Of a stretch of DNA of 64,000 nucleotides, positions 22,248 through 34,394 are shown in pieces (positions within the stretch are counted from its first letter, which is position 1; every line of letters begins with the position of its first letter). The DNA is from Eublepharis macularius (taxonomy: Eukaryota > Chordata > Lepidosauria > Squamata > Eublepharidae): positions 191,494,311 to 191,558,310 of the forward strand of contig NC_072791.1 of assembly GCF_028583425.1 (NCBI RefSeq), in the 5' to 3' direction. The notes beneath the pieces were generated by a model. That model was not told the origin of the DNA. It searched no databases and saw only the letters and a list, made by a program, of their open reading frames with translations. The position numbers and the translations under genes were made by a program.

Positions 22248-22860
22248 GGATTCTGTCTCCCAGTGATTTCATGTAAGTGTTAAAACAGCATGGGGGAAAA
22301 GAGATCTTTGTGGGACCCCACAGAATAAATGCCACAGGTATCTTCTGGAATCAGTCAACTAAGTAACAGTGAAACCACCGGAGCCTGGCACCCCTCCACA
22401 CACTTCAAGCAAACCAGCTTCTTCAGAAGGATACCATGATCAATGGTATCAAAAGCCACTGACAGGTCCAGAAGAATCAACAGTGATGCACTTCCCTATC
22501 ATTTTCCCAAGGAATATCATCAGTCAAGGTGACCAGGCCTGAATTGGGGTTGAAATGGGTCTAGATAATGTCACCTCCAAGATTGCCTGAAACTCCAGAG
22601 CCACCAGTTGCTCTGGTACTTGGCCTAAGAAGGAAGTAGTTATTAGTTGTTTGGGTCCTGGGATGCCTTTCTGAAGATGGGTCTCAAAACCACCTCTTTC
22701 AAAGCAGTTGGAACCACACCCTCCCTCAGAGGGGTGTTTATTGTCTTTCAGACCCACCAATCCATCTTGTCTTGACACCGACAGCCATGAATGATAAGGG
22801 TTGTGTCTAGATGTGGTGGACCACACACTTCAAAGCAGCTTGTCTAAGTTAACAACTGTG
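22248..22860 (-). mobile_element. L2-like LINE (minus), right part of the interrupted copy
   Basis: The antisense text TCCCAGTGATTTCATGTAAG, AACAGCATGGGGGA, TTGTGGGACCCCACAG and ATACCATGATCAATGGTATC is the standard continuation of the LINE fragment ending at 18264. This shows the two were contiguous before the DIRS insertion. The encoded region is RT, decayed. Confidence 0.75.
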
Positions 22861-22867
22861 AATGTTT

Positions 22868-22995
22868 CAGGTAGGAAGCTGTGTTGGTGTGCAGTAGAAC
22901 AGCAGGATATGAGTCCAATAGCACCTTAGAGACCAACAAAATTTCCAGCATACAAGCTTTCGAGGGTCAAGCTCCCTTCTTCAGACCCCTGTGAG
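22868..22995 (+). repeat. Dispersed foldback-type repeat, single arm
   Basis: The arm reads GTGTTGGTGTGCAGTAGAAC, AGTCCAATAGCACCTTAGAG, ACCAACAAAATTTCCAGC and CAAGCTTTCGAGGGTCAAGC. It matches each arm of the foldback at 35462-35672, and a short inverted piece is at about 23830-23885. Confidence 0.65.
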
Positions 22996-22999
22996 TCTA

Positions 23000-24100
23000 C
23001 AGGGGATAAATTTCTCTAGGATTCATCACTGCTCCGATAGAATTGCCTCATTTCATCATATTAATCTGCCACTCCATTTAATAGCCATGTGGGAGGCTCA
23101 TATCAATCATGAAAGCAACAAAACCAGGCCACCTAACAAACAAAATAGGAGTTTCTACATACTCTGGGGACTCACCAGGCATGAAGAAGCGTATGATTTT
23201 ATAAATTAACCAAAATAAAAAGACAAAAAAAATCACCTGCAAATACATTCTAATGAACATGTTCCAAGAAGCATGCAATGTCGAGAGTCAAAAGAATAAG
23301 AACTGGAGGGAGCTATGGACATTGCCTGTTGAAGTCCCTTAGAGCTTACAGAATCCTGGAGGGAGAAGAGTGTTTCCAAATTATTTAGTCCCGCCTTCTA
23401 TGACTCCCTGCAGCTTGTACTATATCTAAATAGTAAAAAGGGTGACTGTGTCATTATAAGACTAGGAGAATGAGGCTACCCACAAACAAGAGGAAAGTTT
23501 TTGCAATATTATAAAAATGTAGAAAAATACTATTCTCCCCAAGCATGGTGAAAAGAAATCCAAAGAATAGGAAGAAAGAGACTAAGCATGCTGTTGCCAT
23601 GGAACGCTGGTCGTATGAGGGCAGAGCACAGGTACTCTGCCTAGTGCACACAAAGACAAATAAAAGCAAGGAGCTTGCCAACTGGCAACAATCACTGTGC
23701 AACTTAATGAGGACAGGAACTGCGATTAAGGCCTAGGTGAGAAGGGTTAACTAAACACCAAAGGGAGCAGCACAAGAGAAGTTATTTCTGAGCCACATTT
23801 CTGAGAATTAGGATTTAAAGGAGCAAGATCTGAGCCCAACAGTACTTCTACTGCAGACCAACATGGCTACCCACCTGAAACTATCCTCGTGGAAGGTTTT
23901 AAAGGGGCAGGTTCCCACTTCCCAACTTTTGAAACGCTTGCCTATTCAAACTTGAACCCACAGCCATGTTGCTCTACTGAGAAAATTACTTAGGAGGTAG
24001 GTAAGGATCCAGATCTGAAGCCCTCTACAAGAAGTTGTTGTGGATCACCACTTGTTCCAAAGATGATATGCAGGATTCCAAGCTACAAAATCATTTACAG
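23000..24100. other. RBMS1 intron sequence, little recognised
   Basis: Apart from a short piece of the foldback repeat near 23830-23885, I see no gene or classifiable element. Confidence 0.4.
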
Positions 24101-24298
24101 AGCAGTCCTAAGCAGTTATTCCAGTCTACGTCCATTGACTTCAATGGGCTTGGAGGGGAGTAACTCTTCTTAGGATTTCACTGTCAGTTCTAAACAATGT
24201 TATTTCAGTAAATTAAACTAATATAAAAGTTGTGAATGATGAAATCAATTATTTTGGACTAGAAATACATCCCTCTCATTACATTTCTTTATACCCAC

Positions 24299-24379
24299 CT
24301 CAACTGGAACACCAGCTGTCTGAACATGGGTGTACTGGGGTATATAAGCTCCTTGCATAGCTGTTGTGGCAGGCATGTA
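24299..24379 (-). CDS. RBMS1: RBMS1 exon, C-terminal tail
   Basis: The 81-nt exon of 27 codons reads YMPATTAMQGAYIPQYTHVQ and TAGVPVE. It is in phase 0 at both ends, between CTTTGTAG and GAG/GTGGGT. A 7.3-kb intron carrying a nested LINE and DIRS element follows. Confidence 0.95.
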
Positions 24380-25057
24380 CTACAAAGAAAGATAATTTAT
24401 TTAGTTTAAATCAAACTTTCAATAAGGACAACTGAGTTTTTGAAACATACTGAAAGCTTGTTTTATACTATAATCGAAGAAAACTGCATTTTTTCCTAGT
24501 ATGGAAAAAGCATTAAAACTCCTTAAAAATTCCTCAGATTGTGCTTCCTGTAAAAGGAGGAGACATGTTCTCTGTTTTATTCCCATCTGGCCATTTCAGC
24601 TCTTGCCCCCATCCCAGGAACATGCCCATTAAAGGAAAGCCGGAAACATAAATGCCAAATGGTGGATACCCTTCTCAGCACTGGCACACTTGATTGTTAG
24701 TGTAATTAGCTTTGGAAGTGCAGCTTGCTTGTTTTGGAAGGAAAGGAACCCTTCATCCGAGCTTTTCTCCCTTTTAAGAGGAGAAATAGCAGCTGGATTC
24801 AGTTTCTGACACTCAAGACATGTGATTGACAGGGACATATTCTCTGTACCCTTAAAAAAAAACTTGGTGCCCCTTGAATATAAAAAAGAGAACATTTTGC
24901 ACAGAACAATTGATTTATATATTTACTGCCCAGTAACTGTACAAATATCATACACAAGATGAAACGGCTTAAGCCAATAAAAAACATATTTCTTGAAAGT
25001 ATAGTAAAGTCAGTGATTTTGGTACTATTGTTAGGCTTTATTAGAAGCATTACATAC

Positions 25058-25168
25058 TGTTCCAGTACTGCCCAATGAAAGGTGACCCATCTGCTGTGTC
25101 AGGGGACTTATCATAGACGTGGGCTGCAAGGACATGGTGTGGTCCATGGAAGGAGTTAATACAGCTCC
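25058..25168 (-). CDS. RBMS1: RBMS1 exon, C-terminal tail
   Basis: The 111-nt exon of 37 codons reads [20 protein letters not shown] and continues to LSLGSTGT. It is in phase 0 at both ends, between CTTGCAG and ACA/GTATGT. The [13 protein letters not shown] segment is well conserved between RBMS paralogues. Confidence 0.96.
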
Positions 25169-25593
25169 CTGCAAGGGGGGAAAAAAAGCGTGAAGAGTGA
25201 AGCTGTAATGATTCAAGAGAATTCCTCTTGGCTTTTATATCCTAACACGGGTCCTTTTTGCAAAGGTTGGTACAAGTGAAACTCTTACTTGAGCAAACAT
25301 GATTGGGTACATTCCTTTACAGTCTTAAACCCATAGTTCCCAGCGAGATTGAATGACAGTCAGAAAAGGTCTACTAACATTAATGACTATACCTACACAG
25401 CCAATTAAATGGCTTGACTGGTTTAGCTTCTAATATCATTTAGTGCAGGCAGTAATAACCAACTCCCATTAGAAAAGGGGAAAATCCGAAAGAAGCAAGA
25501 CGTCAAAAAAAAATCAACATGATGTACAGAAAAAGCAGGTGTTTGGAGAAGCGGCATCTACATTCCTGAAATAAATAAAACATGCAAACTTAC

Positions 25594-25644
25594 AGGATGC
25601 TGCATTATATAGGGCTGAGGTTGCATCCAAGAAGGGCTCTGCAC
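25594..25644 (-). CDS. RBMS1: RBMS1 exon, C-terminal tail
   Basis: The 51-nt exon reads VQSPSWMQPQPYIMQHP, in phase 0 at both ends, between a TTGTAG acceptor and a CCT/GTAAGT donor. As a symmetric 17-codon exon it could be skipped without frameshift, but nothing in the sequence shows that it is. Confidence 0.95.
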
Positions 25645-27140
25645 CTACAAAAAAAAAATTGCATTTCTTTTAAAACAAACCTCACTGTAATCTAGTTTTT
25701 ACACAGATTTTCAGGAAGTTCTGATCTTGAACTATGTTTCCATTGGCCTCCATTGTAGGCAACAGAGGCCAAGTATCCCAGGCCTTGAACTGTTCTATAG
25801 TAGACAATGGAAAAGCTAATGAACTCATAGTATAATGTTGCTGAATCACGATTTCCTTTTTATAATTATTAGGGCAGAACATCTGCATACCACTTAAACA
25901 AACAATGAATTCTTCACAAATTCGGAGTGGAGCCTTAAAAGAGCGGAAAGCCTTAAAGGGGTACTGCCACTGTTGGCTCCAATTCCGCAAATTAACTTTG
26001 GGAAGAGCTGGGGAGAAAGGACCGATCAGTCTGATATGAATTTGTACTCGGCATGCTGTGAGCTGAATACCAACAATCCTAACATGACATCACAAAGAGA
26101 GCAAGAGAACACAGGATGTGAGCTTTTCGGCATGCTTTTCTCAGAGAGCAAGAAGAGGGAGTGGTTCTGTTAAGTGGGAACATCTGTTTCCTCTTTCTCA
26201 GACTGACTGAGATTTACATTATCAGAGACTGCTTGAGTCCTGGTAAAATGCCCAACTTTGATGGCAGGTTAACTTCAGAAGAATCCCATAAATATACTCA
26301 ACAGTTATTTGGTCTTTATTGGAGGGGAACTCTGGTTTAAAGGAACAATCAGTACTGTTGTTTCTACAGGAGACTCTTGCAAAAACTCAAGATGGGAGGA
26401 ACTAGGGGGAAGTATTCTTCAGGGTCCGTGATAAGCAGACAAAAATTTTGGAGAAATTGAAAAGAAGCTGTTCTTTATGATACTTTCTCACAATAGGAGT
26501 AAGCTGCTCCCTCTTCAAATAATAACTGTGTAGACTCTGGTTTCCATTTCAAATAATACTGAAAGAACTCAGTGAAGAGTTCAGAACAGGATGCTAGGGA
26601 TTTTTTTAAAGACTTGGATGCTGACTGCACAAGTAAATGTGCCAATAACATTTGCTGTAAAGAAATTACAAGTGTGTACCTGTGATGTTATGTTCCTACA
26701 CGATACATCCTCTACAGGGTAGTAGGACGCACAGGATTTGGTGGGGCTGAGGGAATCGTTCCTCTCAAGCTAGGATGATGATTCCCCACCCCAGCCAAGA
26801 CTACCAAGCATTTGGTGAGGGGTGGTGGTGGTGGGTGGGAGAGAAGCCTCTCACATCCTCACACTGCAGTCCTCAGCAGGATCAGCTGCCCACAGCACTT
26901 TGAAAAGTTAAAATGGTGGACTCAGGGGATGTGGTATCGTCTAGCAGAGCTTATCCCTGGGAAATAAAGGAACGTGAGGAACGATATTGGGAGGGTAGTA
27001 TCTGCAGTGGGAAGGGGTAAACTGGCAGAAATTTCTATTTGTGTATTCTGGATTCTGCACACAGAACATGCATAACCAATTATAAATAAATGATATATAT
27101 GAATATATTATCATTTATTTGCTTACTTTGAAATACAGAC
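25645..27140. other. RBMS1 intron, nothing recognised
   Basis: The 1.5-kb intron contains a GGTGGTGGTGG-type purine-rich tract near 26820 but no repeat family or extra exon that I can identify. Confidence 0.4.
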
Positions 27141-27234
27141 CTGGTATGTGGAAACTGGCGAAGCAATATATGGCGTGATAGATGTCTGAGTAATCATTCT
27201 GTTTGTTGCAATACTGTATGGTGAAGGATAAAAT
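27141..27234 (-). CDS. RBMS1: RBMS1 exon, C-terminal tail
   Basis: The 94-nt exon reads [20 protein letters not shown] and on to SPVSTYQ. It begins with the third base of the preceding glycine codon after ACCAG and ends CAG/GTCTGT. The sequence is the tyrosine/serine/threonine-rich tail following the RRMs, with no recognised fold. Confidence 0.95.
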
Positions 27235-27334
27235 CTGGTGGGGAGGGGAGAGAAACATCTTTATTAAACCTTCAAACAATGAACCTTAGGAGAGCTTCTA
27301 GTTCTTAAATGTCAGGCTGTACATATGTACATAC

Positions 27335-27384
27335 CCGTTTTGTAAAGCAGCTGTAGTTGGATCATAAGTGAGCGTCATCCCAGC
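27335..27384 (-). CDS. RBMS1: RBMS1 exon, start of C-terminal tail
   Basis: The 50-nt exon reads AGMTLTYDPTTAALQNG. The acceptor is CCCAAAG and the donor is GG/GTATGT; the terminal glycine codon is completed by the next exon. Only 100 bp of intron (27235-27334) separates it from the next exon, the shortest intron in the window. Confidence 0.95.
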
Positions 27385-28535
27385 CTTTGGGAGAGGAAAG
27401 AAAGCACACAAATCAACAAGATGGATTGCTACCAACAACAACCAAAACATCCTCATTGGCCCCATTTGTCTTCTACAGTCAAAGCTGCTGCAGTGGTGGT
27501 ATATTTTGTAAAATTGTGTTGGCACAAGTACTGCAAGGAGCGTGTTGCCCTTCTTAAACGGAAATTAAGACTATGGTTCTCTTGCGTAGCAAGGCTTTCC
27601 CTAATCAGTACAATGCCAGGAACAGTTCTGTAGTCTAATCTCGGTTATGCAGCCAAAACTGCACTGAACAGGGCAACTCTATACTCACTCACAGCTCTCT
27701 AAAACTGTGACACTCTGGAGTGGGGAGTATATATTTTATTCAGCTATTCTGCGAATGAATTAAGGGCTGTGAGGTCCTGCTAGCCTGAGGGTTGTGTCAA
27801 ACCCTATCTTTGGCCTCACATAGTGGAGGAGATTTCAACTTTGTCCTTTACCCTCTAAGCCCAGTGAGGAACTGCTTCACAGGCTCCAAGCAGCCCAGCC
27901 AGGTCTCTCGCCTTTGGCCTCCCTCTTTCGGCCCAGTTTTTGATGCCTGATGCCCATCCATACCCCTTGGAGCCCAATTCAGATTTGAGATCCTGAGGCT
28001 TGTGGAGTAGTGCCTAGGCTTCTCTGTCGTTTCGCCAAAAAGGAAGTCACATCAATGCCTCACACTCAGCTGGCACCCAGGGACAGAACCTGCCCGCTGT
28101 TCCCCTTTGCCAGTGATTTTCTGGGGGCTATTTGGCATCCAGAATCACCTGGGAGAGCTCAACCCAGCCCACTCCTGCAGCGCAGTTAAGTCCGTTATTG
28201 TCAGACAGTGCAGTGAAAACATAAAGTCACATTAACACAAACTACAGAGGTTCAGCTTAAACACATAAGCACACATTTGACTATGCACAAGAGAAGAATC
28301 AAAATCGAAAATTACAACTCAGCTTTAAAATTTTAATGAACACAAGAATGTTCTCTTTATTTTAGCAGTATCAGATACATACTGTTGTGTTTGTATTATT
28401 ATATCGAGAGGCCCGAACAGCCATAAGATTCTATTACACAACATGTAGAATGCTAAAACAGGGCACCTTTGTGCAATTATTACTTTAATTATTTATCATT
28501 ACACACCCACACAGAAGGTTGAAAGGACGACTTAC
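27385..28535. other. RBMS1 intron, nothing recognised
   Basis: The 1.15-kb intron has no recognisable transposon or conserved exon-like block. It separates the VRL-variant exon from the AGMTL exon. Confidence 0.4.
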
Positions 28536-28651
28536 AAGTCTCACCTCGCCTTCCCTATGCCACGCTCGTCCATTCTGTATATACTTGTTCTGATTCTGTC
28601 TCTTTTTTTGGCCTCCGTCTGCAAACTTGCACAACAAAGGCTCTGCAGGAG
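28536..28651 (-). CDS. RBMS1: RBMS1 exon after RRM2, with tandem 5' splice sites
   Basis: The 116-nt exon starts after a pyrimidine-rich tract ending AAAG and reads [20 protein letters not shown] and on to WHREGEVRL. The final strand of RRM2 ([10 protein letters not shown]) and the basic KKRQNQNKY stretch follow. Two in-frame donors exist: GAG/GTGAGA at 28545 and CTT/GTAAGT at 28536. Use of the first removes three residues (VRL). Human RBMS1 isoforms with and without VRL are known to me, so both donors are probably used. Confidence 0.95.
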
Positions 28652-29579
28652 CTTTAAAAAAAAAAACCCTTAAAATTAGTCCGTGATTTCCAAACAATTC
28701 ATATTTTTTTAAAAAAATGTTCACCAATTGACAGGTATTTACTTAATATCTTAATATTTACTTCAAATACCGCCTCCCCAACCTATTTAACTTGGAAACT
28801 ACATTTTTCACCCAACTTGGCATATGGCTTTCCTACTTCACAGTACGTCACAGACTTTGCCGATCCAGAATCTAGTATAAATATTCAAATGCGTTGGTGA
28901 TGGTTTGCAAGATTAGGTTTATTCATATGATCCACCCAATACAGCAGAATTTTTGTAGGGGTTAGGAGCTCTGATGTATTCTCACAATGCAATGTCAAGA
29001 ACAAGACAACACTACACTCACAGAGGGATGCGTCTGCAGAGCTGCTGCATTCATGGATGTTCTTTGGAACATCTGCTTGCATGGGAGCTCCTTGATCATT
29101 CTGAAGCACTACAGAAATCTGGGTCTGAGAGAGTGCTGAATCAATGGTGATGTTATGGCTCAGAAATGAGCTGGGGAAATGAATTTCCCAGAGAGGAAGG
29201 AGCTCTTCCTTCAGCTTATATTTATGGCTCGAGATACGCTCATAAGTTGCTTCACATATTTAAAATATTTATATCCTGCCCATCTGGTGAGAAACATCTG
29301 CAGAATGGCTAATGATCAGTGAAAACTATATAAAAGGCAAAAATGTAAACAAAAAAATCAACAAAATAACAAACCACCACCTAACCACAGCAGCAGCAAC
29401 AAATTAAGATCAACTTATGTTGACCCCAAAAGTCTTAAGAAAGAGTCCCATTTTCATTATTCCTCAAAAGGCAAACAGAAAGAAGACCAAGAGGGATTCC
29501 ATTGGAAGAGCATTCCATAACACCACCATCCAAAAGGGCCTTTTTCCTTTCTCATGCAGTACCATGAATGTTGATGACA

Positions 29580-29835
29580 ATAACAACAACAACAACAACA
29601 TTCGATTTATATACCACCCTTTGGGACAAATTAATGCCCACCCAGAGCGGTTTACAAAGTATGTTACTATTATCCCCACAACAAAACACCCTGTGAGGTG
29701 GGGTGGGGCTGAGAGAGATCCAGAGAGCCGTGACTAGCCCAAGGTCACCCAGCTGGCTTCAAGTGGAGGAGTGGGGAATCAAACCCGGCTCTCTAGATTA
29801 GAGTCCCACGCTCTTAACCACTACACCAAACTAGC
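29580..29835 (-). mobile_element. tRNA-derived SINE
   Basis: On the minus strand: head TTTGGTGTAGTGGTTAAGAG, B box GGGTTTGATTCC, body AGCCAGCTGGGTGACCTTGG, tail GGTATATAAATCGAATGTTG with (TTG)n. It is well preserved. A 20-bp tandem duplication (GGTGTCTTCTCACCAATCA) follows at 29848-29890. Confidence 0.85.
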
Positions 29836-30689
29836 TCTGAGAGTCAAATGGTGTCTTCTCACCAATCAATGGTGTCTTCTCACCAATCAGTTGCTGAGCA
29901 CTTGATGACCAGCAGTTGATGTGTAACTTCATTTAAAAATAAACGTGAAGTGACAGAAACCTGTAACCTAGTGGTACAGATTTAGTGTTACATCACTTGG
30001 TGTTGCAATCATTAGCTGATCCACATACATGCATGAAACACTCCTACCCAGTAGTGCCACTGAAATTACTGGAGTTTACTCGCAGTTTGAAGACTGAGAG
30101 ATGGCAGATGAGATGGAACTTAAAGCTGTAGAGCAAGTTTTAAGATGGCAACTCAAGTCTGCTACTCATAGCAATTGGTTTTAAGCTACCAGCTGTGCTG
30201 CATGATGCCATACAGGAAGGACACTCATTACCAGATACAGTATCAGTGGGATCTGTATTTATTGTCGGTAGGTTGTTATCACATATTTTAAGTAAGGTCA
30301 CCATAAAGTGTCACTATTACTGTGAATTGCTGTTATTCATTTATAGTGTATTTTATGACACACATCTTGTATTTTCATTAGCCAACAGAGCCTCAGAAGA
30401 ACCAATTCAGAGCTTTGGTATTAAAAAAAAAAATACAGTGTCTGAAAAAGTGACTAGAATAAGTCTCTGTAGTTTCCAAATCTGGCCACTTGAAAGTATG
30501 CTTTAAGGAATTCCGCTGTTTCCCAGCTATTTACTTATATACCATTGCTAGCACTTATATACCATGCTAGCAGCTTGGATTCCTGCAGAAAAGGATTATA
30601 TAACAAAGTGAATTATTTTAACATTTACCTACAGCTGGTTGGGGGAAAAAAGCCATTTTGGACTTTAAACCGATGCTTGACCAAACCAG

Positions 30690-31745
30690 ACGGAAGCTAG
30701 ACATTCAACACTATGGCCAGGAGTGCCTTCTACGAAGTCTGACAGGCTAACCAGCAACAACCTTTCCTGGGCAGAAAAGATCTGGCCACTGTGGTATATG
30801 CCCTCGTTACCTCTAGATCGTATTATTGCAAGGCATTCTACATGGGCTTGCCCTTGAAAAGTGTTTGGTAACTTTCATTCATTTAATTTATTTACAGTCA
30901 TTTGACCAATCATATAACACATTTACACTGAAGAAATTCAAGGCATACAGTGGAACAAATAAAACAATTTAAAATTAGGATCTAGTTACAGAATTCTGTA
31001 GCCAGAATGCTGATTCAAGTGGGTCACAGGGACAATATCACTTAGCCAACTGACACTGTCTCATCTGTTTCCATGCACAATTCAAGGTGCAGGTGTTGGT
31101 CTTTGAAGACCTAGGCCAATTCCAGACGACTAACCTGAAGGCGCTGCATGCCGCCATGTTCCGGATCAGGACAGGGAAAACGCGAAATATCGCGTTTTCT
31201 CGCACGAGAAAACGCGATATTTCGCGTTTTCCCCGTCGCGATCCGGAACATGGCGGCATGCAGCGCCTTCAGGTTAGTCATCTGGAATCGGCCCTATATG
31301 GTTTGGGAACTGAAGGACCGCCTACTCCCTTATGAACCAACCCAACCACTGCAGTTATCTTCCAAGGCCCTATGTTGGTGCCCTGCCAACTGAGATTAGG
31401 TAGGTGGCAAACTAGGAGACGGTCTTCTCAATCACAGCATCACAACTCTGCAACTCTCTCCCAATGGAGATTCATCCGTTCCCTTCACCCACCAGTGGTT
31501 GAAGACATTTTTTTGTTTCATTTGGTGTTCCCTCAGTTATCCTGGCATCCTGTCCAATGTTTTAATTATTGTTTTAAATGTTTTAACTGTGTATTTTAGC
31601 TCTGGTTTTGTTTTAATGATGTGTTTTTGTTGGTTTAGGTGTTTTTAAAACATGATTTTATTATGTATGTTTTTCACTTTGTTAGCTGCCTTCCCAGCCT
31701 CGATGAGGCCAGAAAGGCAGGGTATAAATTCTGTAAATAAACCTT
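30690..31745 (+). mobile_element. L2-like LINE 3' end, interrupted by a palindrome
   Basis: The left part encodes DLATVVYALVTSRSYYCKAF (compare LVTSRLDYCNALY). The right part encodes ELKDRLLPYEP and continues into a T-rich 3'UTR ending GAGGCCAGAAAGGCAGGGTA with a TAAATAAA tail. Sequence at 30870-31075 does not fit the LINE and may be another insertion. The palindromic element at 31114-31293 lies within it. Confidence 0.6.
31114..31293. mobile_element. Near-perfect palindromic DNA transposon, Harbinger-like
   Basis: The 180-bp sequence starts GGCCAATTCCAGACGACTAA and ends with its near complement (TTAGTCATCTGGAATCGGCC). The arms match almost base for base through CATGCCGCCATGTTCCGGAT and AAAACGCGAAATATCGCG. 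The flanks are CTA (31111-31113) and CTA (31294-31296). A 3-bp TSD and GGCC ends suggest PIF/Harbinger, but the assignment is inference. The element is very CpG-rich against an AT-rich background. Confidence 0.75.
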
Positions 31746-32299
31746 TTCTTTCTTGTTTTTCTATTCAGGTTTCATTTTATATACTGGATTAGCATGGTGC
31801 ACTCTGCTTATGAAAACATTTTGTGACAAGTGGATTGTTCAGAATACATGAAACAACTTGGTATCATTTAACTGGATAAAATCAGGCTACAAACCATTTT
31901 AAGTATTAGCCCCTTTACAGAAGTAGACCTATGAACCGAGGGATGGCAACTTGCTCAATGTGAGTCCATACTTCTCGAGAATCTCATTTGCAAGGTCTTA
32001 GTCAGACACTCTGACCTTTCACTTCTTATTTGTCTTTAAGACAGATTCTTAGAACTACCCCAGGACAAACTAATCGGGAGTGGCAATGTTTTTCTCAATC
32101 CGTTGCCATTATACACGTTTTCACAATTCTCTAATTCTCAAACACAGCACTTCCCTTCTCTCCCTAATGACAGGGTAGAAGAAGAGCTGAAATTTTGTTT
32201 TCAACATTCTCTGCTGAAAATTCCTGCTTCGCAAGTCTCCAAGGCAGGTGCCATTCCAGGCAGTCAAGAATGGCTAGAGAAAACTTGTTCATAAAACAG

Positions 32300-33900
32300 G
32301 GAATGGCAAGTAAAAGTGAGGAGGTGGTAAAAATGGAGAGTAACAGGGAATCAAAGTTATCACAGCCATGAACCGGAGGGTCCCCAAAGCCATCATCTCC
32401 CCATTCCTGCTCTTGATTCTAAACTGTGTAAAAAAACAAAACAAAATTTACCCAGATACTATGTATTAGCTTAAAAGTAAAGTCTGTTTGTCTTTTAAAA
32501 AAAAATATGTGAGGGAATATGACAAAAATAAACTTTTAATTTTGAAAGCTGACTTTATTCATAGATAACCTAGAACAGCCAGGCTTCAAATTGCTGTGAA
32601 CTCCCATAGTGGATTACAGTGTCTTCACAATGTTTCAATTTTGTTTTTATATTGTCATCCACTTTGAACAGTTTGAGAGGCAGCTCATACATTTCTCTAA
32701 ATATATTCTAGCTCCCTTTCCTACAGACCTGTTCAGCCCATTCTGTATCTGATTCCAAACTCTGCAAGCGAAGCTGCACTACCACAGTATATTTTTTGCA
32801 AACAGATGTTTTTCCTCTCACACTTACTCCCTGAAACCTTCTGGCTTCTTTGTCCTTATGCTGTTTTCCCCCATCCAACACAAGTTTGCTGATTCAGCCA
32901 GGTTTTGCTGAATTTGGGACTACACGTTGTTCCACTGCGGCAGATTATTTTGTGCTATGGATATTTATTCCTTGACCTTTAACTTAAAGCTTTGCTGACC
33001 AGGTGGGCTCACCTCTCCTGAACTTGCCTACCTTCTCACAAAGCCAAGACACAGAGTTAAGAATAAGGCCGAGAGACAGGCATCTCACACAGTTCAAGCG
33101 GGAAGCAGCAAAACAGCAAAGTGTGTGTGTGTGTGTTTGTATTCAGAAGCAGAGAATGTGGTGTCATGTGTAGGAAGTGATGTTTTCTGAGGCCAGGCAG
33201 AAGATGATAGATGGCAAAGTGGACAGTGCAGACAGGAGAACTTTTCATATGAGCAATGGAATGAGGGAAGCAAAGGACTATGATGAACAGACTCTACCAC
33301 AGAATGTCAGCTCGTCCTTCAGAAGAGAATTACGAAAGTGCTACAGGACGAGCCCCTTCCCTGGTAATATTAGCCGCCATTCTGCTTATTAACCCCTGAT
33401 GGTGAATGCTAAATGAATACATTTGAGGACAGGGAGCAGGAAACAGCTGTGAGGCCTCCAATTTCAGGACAAGGAAGTACCAGAGAGAATACACCACAGA
33501 AGGGGTCACAGGAGGTAAAGTCAGGCTTAATCCACAAGGGCTAATCAACCACTCAAACTACACTGCGAGTTCCTCTTCTCACATCTGCAAATGTGTAACT
33601 CTCTATACTGGCTTTACAAAAGACAATCATCAACACACAAAATGTTCAGCACAGTCTCATAAAAGACAAAATGTGTCTCACTTGCTGAAACACTGAGACA
33701 CAATGTTTCAACATGTGAGAAGTTAAAGGCCCAGGCTCTACTTCTAGATAGTTTGTACCCTAGAAAACAAGATTCATTAAGCAACGGTTGAAATAATGCT
33801 AACACTGACTTCCCTCCTTGCCCTCGTTTTTCACATTTGACGGATCAAGTGTTGCCCTTCCTAATAATGAAAGGAGTGAGGCAGCAACAATCTTCAAACC
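32300..33900. other. RBMS1 intron sequence with a (GT)n tract
   Basis: A (GT)8-9 microsatellite lies at about 33119-33137. No gene or other classifiable repeat was seen in this stretch. Confidence 0.45.
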
Positions 33901-34043
33901 ATAAAAAAGGAAGAGGAAAATTGAGTACCAGTGTGCTCTTCTAAGAAGGAACAATAAAGACTGAAGAAATGAACAAAGAACACTCTCAAGCGGTGAAAAA
34001 ACTCCTTATTTAGGAGATATGTGATCAATATGTGAGAAGGAGG

Positions 34044-34257
34044 TAGTGTTGCCAACTCTGGGATGGGATGATCGTGGGGATTTGTGGGTAGAACCTGAGG
34101 GGTGCATTGGATAGAGGAGGAACCTCTACGAGGTATAATGCTATAGAATTCACCTTCCAAAACAGCCATTTTCTTCAGGGGAATTGATCTTTGTCATATG
34201 GAGATCAATTTTAATTCAAGAGGACCTCCAGGCACCACCTGGAGCTTGGCAACCCTG
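34044..34257. mobile_element. hAT-type MITE with 8-bp TSD
   Basis: The element begins TAGTGTTGCCAACTC and ends GCTTGGCAACCCTG, imperfect inverted termini. Flanks GAAGGAGG (34036-34043) and GAAGGATG (34258-34265) match at 7 of 8 positions, as for hAT target duplications. It is the same family as 7430-7645 and 63381-63598 and has no coding capacity. Confidence 0.75.
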
Positions 34258-34382
34258 GAAGGATGGATAGGTGTATCTTTTTACTCATAATTATTGCAGT
34301 GCTTCTAATAAAGATGACACCAGTAATCAAAATAAACTAGGCACAGCCACCTTCAAGACTGTAAATTTTTTCTAGTCCTTTT

Positions 34383-34394
34383 GGGGGGGGGGGG
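34383..34394. repeat. Poly-G run
   Basis: An uninterrupted run of G. A second one of similar length lies at about 35095-35105. Run lengths of this kind are prone to assembly error. Confidence 0.8.
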
